Notes under the pieces: generated by a model | Told to the model about the DNA's origin: nothing | Database searches by the model: none | What the model saw: only the letters and a program-made list of their open reading frames with translations | Position numbers and translations under genes: made by a program | Part shown: piece after piece, positions 56,141-64,000 of the stretch | Position numbering within the stretch: the stretch's first letter is position 1 | Layout of the letters: every line of letters begins with the position of its first letter | Assembly: GCA_911728455.2 (NCBI GenBank) | Contig: OU452224.1 | Location: 27,830,187 to 27,894,186, forward strand | Direction: 5' to 3' | DNA length: 64,000 nucleotides | DNA from: Marthasterias glacialis | Taxonomy: Eukaryota > Echinodermata > Asteroidea > Forcipulatida > Asteriidae

Positions 56141-56427
56141 ACAAGGCTTATTGGGATGTTGGTAGTTTTGATGTTCGAGACAGTGATTTTGTTGATAATT
56201 TTAAATCTACAAAAAAAGTAAAAAAATTACCTGTAATAGAGTTTTGTTGATTTCCAGTCACCTTCTATGATGCATACATTCATTTCACACGAGTCTCGTG
56301 TACAATGTCTCTTTTTGAAATAAAATGTCTCAAGCATTATTTTGTTTAACGTGTTGCTTTCATAATTTACCAATCTTACGTTATGGGTGGGACGCTACCT
56401 CTCAGCAAAAGGTTTATTAACAACAAC

Positions 56428-56431
56428 AAAA

Positions 56432-56483
<52 letters not shown>
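56428..56483. repeat. (TA)n microsatellite
   Basis: About 27 TA units directly before the Penelope-like copy that starts near 56486. Another (TA)n follows that copy at 57266-57292. Confidence 0.9.
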
Positions 56484-56485
<2 letters not shown>

Positions 56486-56487
<2 letters not shown>

Positions 56488-57260
56488 TACAGGTGTTAAA
56501 TAATTCCTCTTGGCAAATAACTACTTTATTACGATGCTTTTACATTATCATCATAGTATTCTCATTATAGCCCCCTCTCTATTATTCAATGTTTACACTT
56601 CTACTGCTTTATTTAGGGAGATTACCCTTAATCACCTCCCTCATGTGAGTTAATAATCCTGTCCTTTCATGTCAGCCGCATTTCCCACCATGCAGCTTTC
56701 CTCCTTTGTTCACTAATGTTAAAGATGTGGAACTAACTGTCATTGAGGCCTGCAACGGCGACGATTCACATCGTAAACTCAGAGAATCCCACTGGATTCA
56801 CAAACTCCGAACAATCCAACCATTCGGATTAAACATAAACACAGGTGTTAAATAATTCCTCTTGGCAAATAACTACTTTATTTCCATGCTTTTACATTAT
56901 CAATACAATATTCTCATTATAGCCCCCTCTCTATTATTCAATGTTTACACTTCTACTGCTTTATTTAGGGAGATTACCCATGCAGCTTTCCTCCTTTGTT
57001 CACTAATCTCCTTTTTGTACTAACCGACCACTGGACATCCCATTGTCCACACTGCTGCATTTTGATTGGTCATCAACAATCTCTTTGTCTGTATTTAATT
57101 AACTTTGATTGGTTGTCTTTTTCCCGCCTATTTTGGACACTCTCCATCTGTTTTAATCCCAAGGTTTTTCTATAAATGGATCTGTTTTTATGTTTGTGCT
57201 TGTTTTTGCCTCTGACGAAGGTCCGGTTTGGATCGAAAGCTAAGGCCATCAACCCTACTA

Positions 57261-57265
<5 letters not shown>
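56486..57265 (+). pseudogene. Penelope-like element, two tandem partial copies
   Basis: 56486-56714 is a 3' UTR fragment (ACAGGTGTTAAATAATTCCT, ATTATAGCCCCCTCTC). It joins at 56715 to the last 45 codons of the endonuclease (VKDVELTVIEACNGDDSH to INTGVK-stop, 56852). A second copy of the same 3' UTR follows (56841-57050) and runs on to the terminal GCCTCTGACGAAGGTCCGG motif at 57208-57247. Head-to-tail partial copies are typical of Penelope-like elements. (TA)n lies at both ends. Confidence 0.75.
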
Positions 57266-57293
<28 letters not shown>

Positions 57294-57377
57294 GTTGCTA
57301 ACAGATGGCAAAAACATAACTTATATAGTGCTTTATGAAACTTTTACACAAACCATTAATTTATACATGCATCTTGT

Positions 57378-57773
57378 CAGAGGCGTAACTAAGGGGGGGG
57401 GGGCACGGGGGTCACGTGCCCCTCAACTGATGTCTGTGCCCCCCCCCCGGCTCCCCCCCCCCATTTGAAATCTGGAATTTTTAGATTAAAAATTACCAGA
57501 ATAAAATGTAACATTTTATGAGCATTTACGCAGTAATTTCAATATTTTTAGAACTATTTTTAACTATTAATTTCAATATTTTTAGAACTATTTTTGGTTA
57601 TTTACACAGAGAATTATTTTTTTTTTTTTACCTCGACACGTCAGACAAAACTGAAATGGGGCTTGCTTAGGAAAAATACACACGGAAACTACAGTTCTAG
57701 TTTGCCAAAAGTGCCCCCTAGGGGAAATGGTGCCCCCCCCCCCCCTAAATTTGTTACCCTAGTTACGGCGCTG
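57378..57773. mobile_element. hAT-like MITE, copy 3
   Basis: Starts CAGAGGCGTAACTAAGG and ends CCCTAGTTACGGCGCTG. The flanks CATCTTGT (57370-57377) and CATATAGT (57774-57781) match at 6 of 8 positions, consistent with an aged 8-bp duplication. The body contains a short internal duplication around TTTCAATATTTTTAGAACTA and G/C runs. Confidence 0.7.
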
Positions 57774-58370
57774 CATATAGTTTAATATTTCTTGGTATAT
57801 ACCGAAAGTTCACTTGCACAGCTTTAAATGTCGTTATCCTCGGCACATACAGCAAAGATTAATGTCCTTGTTGTATTTCCTAATGAACTCTGACCCTAAG
57901 GCGGATATATCCCTAGCATTCCAGGAAACACAGAGGCTGCCAAACTGTTAGACTGCATAACCGGTTTGTTACACCAATAGCCCAAAGTCTCGTTAGTCTT
58001 GACACGTGTTGTTTGTATTGTACATAACGTGTCAAACCAAGGTCTAGGATGTGTATGTAGGCTTGAATCACGTCTATGTTTACTGTGATTAAGTCAAGGC
58101 AACTACGTGCAACTATGGGGTAAAATACCAACCACTAATTAAAGGGACACGCTGCAGATATTTTTCTAGTGATAACCTATAATTTTCCATCAGAGTATTT
58201 TTTATGTTTTTAGCATGTCGTGCTGCTCCCGCGAGATATCTGTTCTCACGACAACAGACAGTAGTAGGGAGCCAGCAGTCTCGCGAAAAAACAACATACA
58301 GTGGCGCGTGAGAGCCATTATCGCGACAAACTTGTCCACAAGCCTAGCGGTCTAGCGGCATTGAACTTAA

Positions 58371-58570
58371 CGTTTTGATGGCTGAGTCACCAGAGTGTGT
58401 GGTTTTGAATCCTGCTTGTAACAGGTTCGGTTTGTTCTTGGGCAAGACAATTAACTATAATTACTTCCGGTCACCCAAGAATAAAATAATGAGTACCTAC
58501 AAGTGTTGGTGAATGATTATGTGCGCCCATTGGCTGCCGGTGTTGCATACTCCAAGGAGTAGAGATGGTT
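58371..58570 (+). repeat. tRNA-derived SINE (family A), copy 3, diverged
   Basis: GATGGCTGAGTCACCAGAGT and TGTGGTTTTGAATCCTGC mark decayed boxes A and B, followed by GTTCTTGGGCAAGACAATTA and ACTATAATTACTTCCGG. Confidence 0.55.
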
Positions 58571-58579
58571 TCGAAATAG

Positions 58580-60230
58580 CCCAAAGCCCAAGGGGGTAGC
58601 AATGGTGTAATGGTGCACCCAACAAAATCGGGAGAAAGCAGTCCGTCGGCCTCTTGAATCTCTTGTCGGCCCTCAAAATATTCCACACTAGAAAGATTTG
58701 AGGACCAATTAAAAGGGGTACAGTGTGAAAACTTTGCGCAATTGTGACCTGGGGTTATTGGCTTCTAACTTGAGGTATTTTGGATGACTTGGGCCCTGAG
58801 AAATGGTCCTATTTTCTCATGGGTGTATGACCATTTTTCAAGATCGATGCTCGGACGTTTTGAAATATACACAAGAGTAGGGATTTTTTTACTTGGACGG
58901 GCCTCGGGACTTCCCATGTCAAATTGACCAGAGGGTGGAAGTTCAATGAATAATTTTCCCTTTAATTAAAAATCGCTGTGAGACTTTTAAGTATTTTTAA
59001 AGTATTTTTGAATATTTAACGTTTGACATTGAGTGCTACTGGAGTTTAATTAGCGGGGTTCACCCGTAAGGCGCTTTGATACGGTGTTTAAGAGCTGCTA
59101 ACAGACCTAGCGCGCATGACGTTACTGAGAAAATTTAGTACGTGAAAGGACGCCCTCGCACTGTGGTAAAATCAGCTACAACGCACGTTCGATGCTGCAT
59201 TTGACCTCACAAAATTACCTCAGACGATTTCCGCCTCAAATGTCGCTATTTTCATAAAAACTGACTTTAATCGATATCAGTTTATCTGCTTTTTACTGAT
59301 CAGCTGTAGTTTGCAGCTGTAAAAAAATATTTTTATGATGCAGTTATTGATAACAATTTTAATTGCCTTGTATCTTCAAAAACTACTTCTTGGGGGTCAA
59401 TTTTTTTTATTATTTATTTATTTATTTTTATTTTTTTTTCATACAGGGCTTATATGATTCAAATAAGCTTGTAGTTTCAGCAGTCTTATTATTTGTAACG
59501 TTTTACCTCAACAACCACAATACTTATGATGAACTGGGTTGTTTTTTCATTGTTTGTAGGCCATAAAACAATGACGTCATAACATTGCACGCAACTCTTT
59601 TTGCCAAACCGATGATGCAAATATGACATCACAATGTATTGAAGCTTTATTCACTGACAATAACCTGAATACATTTTGAAGATATTCTGTTCTTTAAAAC
59701 TGATGTGTTTTTGTTGTTGACGATATCTCTTTCGAGGTTGAGTTATCGCCATTCTGTGGTCATATGCCCTTGAACTGTTGAAGTACAAATATATCATAGT
59801 AATCATTGGTCATTAAAGGCTCGTGAAGGCTGTGTGACTAGGTGATCAGCCGATATCAAAATGCACTACTGTACGCCCTGATGAGTACCGAGTTATTGCC
59901 TGTTAAACCAGACGCAATAGTATTCATACCCCCATAAGAAGGCAATATCATCTCTTATATCTCTACATATGGAAAGTACTTTCAGAAAACACTGAATGAC
60001 CCCATCCCCCCCAAAAAAAAAAAAAAATAAAATAAAATAGGGAAAAATAGGGGAAAATATCGAAATTACCAAACAAAAACACAAAGCATGTACATATTAA
60101 ACTAAACGTAGCAACAGCAGAACAGAAGCAAAAATGTCACTCAAACAAATCTATGTAAGAAATAGAATCAAAGGAAGGGCGATCAATAAACCGAGACATG
60201 GGTCTGTGATCTACGGTGGCCCACAACTGT
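58580..60230. other. Unassigned stretch
   Basis: No gene recognised. A/T-rich runs occur at 59400-59440 and 60011-60040. Confidence 0.4.
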
Positions 60231-60330
60231 CACGGCAAAAGCAAAAGGGCCACGGCAAAAGCAAAAGCGCCACGGCAAAAGCAAAAGGGCCACGGCAAAA
60301 GCAAAAGCGCCACGGCAAAAGCAAAACGGC
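60231..60330. repeat. 20-bp minisatellite, five units
   Basis: The unit CACGGCAAAAGCAAAAGGGC repeats five times, alternating GGGC and GCGC ends (a 40-bp higher-order period). The lysine/glutamine-rich open frame across it (60134-60376) changes reading frame each unit, so it is not evidence of a protein. Confidence 0.9.
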
Positions 60331-60339
60331 CACGAAAAC

Positions 60340-61370
60340 ACGAGTAAAAACGTTGATTTATAAAACTACAAAATGACTATATAGTTTGTTGCAACATTTA
60401 ACAGGAAGCGGTTTGTAGGCTTACAAAAGCATACAATGCAGACAGTGTATTTTCAGTCGCAGTCTAAGAAATTAACTAGTCTAAGATAACATTTATCGGT
60501 GACATGAATTGGTTATGCCCTTATCAGACTAGAATTGGTCATTTCTGCAACGCAATATCTAAAGGATGGTTGTGCTTCGTTTGGTATTAGTAGGGTTGTA
60601 CATACTTATATCATCTGTTTTCGATACACACTTTGCAGCCAAACAACGCGGGAAAAATTCATCAAATTAAGTCTAACCCGATTTTCGAAACCAAGAGCAG
60701 AGTCATTGGGAGCACGGCTTAACCTACTTTTTTTATCTGACATGTTTGCTTCACTTTTTTTATGTGCTCCCCCTTGTATCTCTCTCTCTCTCTCCCTATC
60801 TTTCTCTTTCTTTCTTCTCTTTCTTTCCTTTTACCAATGAACTACTTTCTGTTTCCTATGGACATAAATTGAATTGATCTCACTTTTACTTTTACAAATC
60901 GTTATCACAAGTAAGCCATCTTGTTGATTCTCAGATTCATATCCGTAAAATCAATAGAATGTAGAGAGCTTAGTCTGGTTTCTCTGTTGTAGATAACATT
61001 CGTTATTGCTGGGGTATCCGGGGAACGCGACAAAGTCTGGTGCGGTACATTGACATCAAATATTGAACTAAAAAATACCCCCAGAAAAATACCAAGAATA
61101 CAGAGCCTTTTGCAATGTTTTTGTTTCTTTCTTTTTGTCATCAAAACATCAAATTATTTATATCACTTAAGAGCACACTGAAACAATAGAGCTCAGGGCA
61201 TTTTGTGAAAGGCTTGGCATTGAGTGACAGGTGGTGAGGGTATGTTTGTAGTTTATAGCAATCAATTTGAATACAATTTAATAGCGATGAACTAAACGTT
61301 CAAAAAGTGTGCTAGTGTTTCGACAGTGAAAAAAAACACTACAAAATATCAGTCGATAGTAATACTCTAA
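60340..61370. other. Unassigned stretch
   Basis: A CT-rich tract at 60776-60830. No gene recognised. Confidence 0.4.
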
Positions 61371-61503
61371 GGTTTTTGCCATACACCGATGTGTGATTAA
61401 GTTTACTCAGCGCTTTTCAAGTCTTGCAGACAAAAAAATCAACAGGCATACTACTCGAGTTGGATTCCAACCCACGGCCCACGCGTTCTAGAGCAGATAG
61501 ATT
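61371..61503 (-). repeat. tRNA-derived SINE (family B), 5'-truncated
   Basis: The minus strand has CTGCTCTAGAACGCG, box B-like GGGTTGGAATCCAACTC, and the 3' part AAGCGCTGAGTAAAC with ACACATCGGTGTATGGC. It matches 21014-21180 and 3645-4150. Confidence 0.6.
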
Positions 61504-61509
61504 ACTATC

Positions 61510-63110
61510 TTATTGATTATAAATATTATACAACTTGTCGTATGCTAGTTAAACCACGAAGTAAAACGGAGAAGTTTAAAACTTAACGTACCTTACAGCT
61601 GCATGAAGGAATATGCGAACCACACCATGCTTGTGAGTTGGATTCCACCATCAGTCACAATGAAATCATCACACATCCTGGGTAGTTTCATGTAAACTAC
61701 GTGCAGCTGGTAATGCTCCATGTAACAAGAAGATAATTTCAGTCTTACTGTATGGAATGACCTGTAACTACAACCTCTGGAGAAAATGCCCAACTTCAGC
61801 TTTAGAAGTATCTGCCATGGTAGATATGCTGACTATTAGCTGTAATGGTTCAATGCGAACACCATCGTACCGTGGCATCGTACACCCATGCACTGCCAAG
61901 TGTTACCAGTGATACGACTTTATTGAACTTCAACAGGTTGGGTTGAACTTGCGGCGTAGTGAAGGCCACACTCTTTCACGAACCAACCAACGCAAAAAAA
62001 TGAAGGCTTGTTTCCTTGTAGCTAAATAGTAACACACAATGCTTTGATTGAACTATCTTGATTTATTTGTCAGCAACTGTCAAGCGGTTGTAGTTTCTGT
62101 TTTGAAAGGACCATGCCTCAAAGCTATTATACTGATAAACGAATGACACGTGAGGTCGCTACTGTACGTTTTATATCAAACTATATATGGTATTCATGCT
62201 GCATATTCACCCTGCCTATAAGAGGACATGTCAGAAGAGTTTTGATTCATTGCCCTTGTTTTAATGCGATGATTGCGAATCTTTTAACAGCAAACATGAC
62301 CATATATGACACTTAAATCTAAGTGATACTTTAGTCACGTCAACCATTGTACAGCGTCAAACGATTGTTATAATTGTCATCTTGCATGCTGGGGGTTCAG
62401 CCCATTACAAACCAAAGTAGCATGAACGTGATTGGAATTGACAAAGTACCATGTTACATTATTAGATACGTCATTACGTTTTCCATTTCGTTTTCTACAA
62501 TGCAATATTCACTTACAGTTATCCCTGCTCCAGATATTCAATGACCACGCTGTCTGACAGACCGATGCATTTTATTCAAACTCCACGCTTCGTTGTATTA
62601 AATTATCATCAGTATGATGGTAAATTGATGATGGCTCATCCAAAATTAAACGGCTGAGTGAATTGCCCATAAATAAAGTGTATTGTATTGACTCAAGGCT
62701 TTTCTCATTACGATCAATACATTCTAATAAAAACCATGTTTTAAAAGCTAGCGGCTACTAATAGTAAAACGATAAGCATTAATAGTACGGCAGGTAGGTG
62801 GAGTTTGGCACACAGAGTATGTTAGGAGAAAAATATTTGCCTAAGGCAAGAGAAGATTTGTACTTTGAATTTTATATATATATATATTTATAATATTCTC
62901 CCAGTCAGTTTCTCATGTACTTTCTCTGTGTAAATCCACGTAAAAAGCTGTATCCATTTGTTGTGTATCCCCGCTACTGCCGTTTACCAGGTTGTTTGCA
63001 TCTTAACCGGGGTAGTGATCCCTGGCTTATCGGCAGCACGGTTCGGCTTCTGACTGGTCCCCCCGAGCAAAGTGGATTTGGTATTGCACATAGGACCGCC
63101 CACCAACAAT
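61510..63110. other. Unassigned stretch
   Basis: No gene, RNA or recurrent repeat recognised. Confidence 0.4.
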
Positions 63111-63113
63111 AAG

Positions 63114-63186
63114 GGCTGGTTAGCTCAGTTGGTAGAGCGCTCGTACGGATTTTCGAGAGGTCGCGGGTTCGAGTCCGGCATCAGCC
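63114..63186 (+). tRNA. tRNA-like sequence (tRNA pseudogene or SINE head)
   Basis: A near-complete cloverleaf: acceptor GGCTGGT/ATCAGCC (seven pairs, one G-T), D arm GCTC...GAGC, T arm GCGGG-TTCGAGT-CCGGC (one mismatch). Internal promoters TAGCTCAGTTGG and GGTTCGAGTCC are both good. The anticodon arm has 18 instead of 17 nt (CTCG...CGAG, loop with ACG), so an ordinary anticodon cannot be placed. No T-run terminator follows directly. Most likely a SINE head or pseudogene. Confidence 0.5.
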
Positions 63187-63228
63187 AAATTTCCTTTGCT
63201 CACCTTATTTATTTTTATATATACATAT

Positions 63229-64000
63229 AAAACTAGTAGGGTTGATGGCCTTAGCTTTCGATCCAAACCGGACCTTCGTCAAAGGCAAAAACAAGCACAA
63301 ACATAAAAACAGATCCATTTATAGAAAAACCTTTGAATTAAAATAGATGGAGAGTATCCAAAAAAGGTGGGAAAAAGATAACCAATCAAAGTTAATTAAA
63401 TACAGACAAAGAGATTGTTGATGACCAATCAAAATACAGCAGTGTGGACAATAGGATGTCCAGTGGTCGGTTAGTACAAAAAGAAGATTAGTGAACAAAG
63501 GAGGAAAGCTGCATGGTGGGACAGGATTATCTACTCCGATGAGGGAGGTGATTAAGGGTAATCTCCCTAAATAAAGCAGTAGAAGTGTAAACATTGAATA
63601 ATAGAGAGTGGGCTATAATGAGAATACTGTAATGATAATGTAAAAGCATGGAAATATAGTAGTTATTTGCCAAAAGGAATTATTTAACACCTGTGTTTAT
63701 GTTTAATCCGAATGGTTGGGTTGTTCGGAGTTTGTGAATCCAGTGGGATTCTCTCAGTTTACGACGTGAATCGTCGCCGTTGCAGGCCTCAATGACAGTT
63801 AATTCCACATCTTTAACACTATGGTTAGGGCTATTGAAGTGGATAGATACTGGGTACAGTTTTTTGGTCTTTATGGAGGAGACATGATTCGCAAAGCGAA
63901 GACTGAGTTTGGTCTTTGTCTCTCCCACATACTGTACTCCACATCTCTTACATGATATGACATAGATGACATTTGGGGTTTGGCAGGTTTGGGGTTTGGG
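63229..64000 (-). mobile_element. Penelope-like element 3' part, runs off window
   Basis: The coding end (63680-64000) is followed on the minus strand by a non-coding 3' region ending in the motif GACGAAGGTCCGGTTTGGAT and CGAAAGCTAAGGCCATCAAC (63286-63240). The 3' region matches 56841-57262 at length. AT-rich TATATATACATATA lies beyond. Confidence 0.8.
63680..64000 (-). CDS. Penelope-like element GIY-YIG endonuclease domain, partial
   Basis: The frame is open from the window edge: NVIYVISCKRCGVQYVGETK holds the GIY-YIG-type core (VIY...YVG) with a CxxC, then SLRFANHVSSI, HFNSPNHSVKDVEL and ESHWIHKLRTTQPFGLN before the stop at 63680. In Penelope-like elements this domain follows the reverse transcriptase and nicks target DNA. 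The RT lies beyond the right edge if present. It shows no internal stop in the visible 106 codons, unlike the copy at 46101-47395. Confidence 0.8.
   Translation of the reverse strand, partial: PKPQTCQTPNVIYVISCKRCGVQYVGETKTKLSLRFANHVSSIKTKKLYPVSIHFNSPNHSVKDVELTVIEACNGDDSRRKLRESHWIHKLRTTQPFGLNINTGVK

Noticed and set aside
60134..60376. Lysine-rich repeat protein frame
   Set aside because: The repeat unit is 20 bp, so the frame rotates each unit. The open frame is a by-product of the minisatellite.

Overview
The window is eukaryotic nuclear DNA: AT-rich, with GT/AG introns, LINEs, SINEs, an LTR retrotransposon, Penelope-like elements and many foldback elements. A metabotropic-glutamate-type receptor, BEL/Pao and Penelope elements, and TTAA-flanked repeats resembling ones I associate with echinoderm genomes point to a marine deuterostome invertebrate, perhaps a sea star. 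That assignment is inference.

One host gene is well supported. A family C GPCR (mGluR-like) lies on the minus strand from 28097 to 869. I assembled five coding exons from GT/AG sites: 27692-28097, 5888-5987, 4770-4934, 3212-3451 and 869-2684. All four junctions are phase-compatible and give a 908-codon frame plus stop, with signal peptide, Venus-flytrap domain, cysteine-rich domain and seven membrane segments. Intron 1 is 21.7 kb and is filled with repeats, including an antisense CR1/Jockey-like LINE remnant.

Upstream of the gene (28.2-64 kb) I see no convincing host gene. This part holds a very young BEL/Pao LTR retrotransposon (31290-38928: 761-bp LTRs with one difference seen, GATCG target duplication, one in-frame TGA in pol), an L1/Tx1-like RT fragment (41.0-42.0 kb), a broken L1/Tx1-like element bracketed by (TCAA)n (52.7-54.3 kb), Penelope-like 3' ends (46.1-47.4, 56.5-57.3, 63.2-64.0 kb), several tRNA-derived SINE families, and TIR elements with 8-bp or TTAA target sites.

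The most unusual structure is a two-copy family at 44965-45366 and 23163-23356. Both copies have matching ends (TACG...TGCCGCCAC), a perfect 6-bp target duplication, and a variable-length array (about 14 versus 4 units) of a roughly 20-bp palindrome centred on TACGTA. A related unoccupied site lies in the same window. A second recurring oddity is a GUCGAAAC, hammerhead-like motif followed by a hairpin resembling the histone-mRNA 3' stem-loop.
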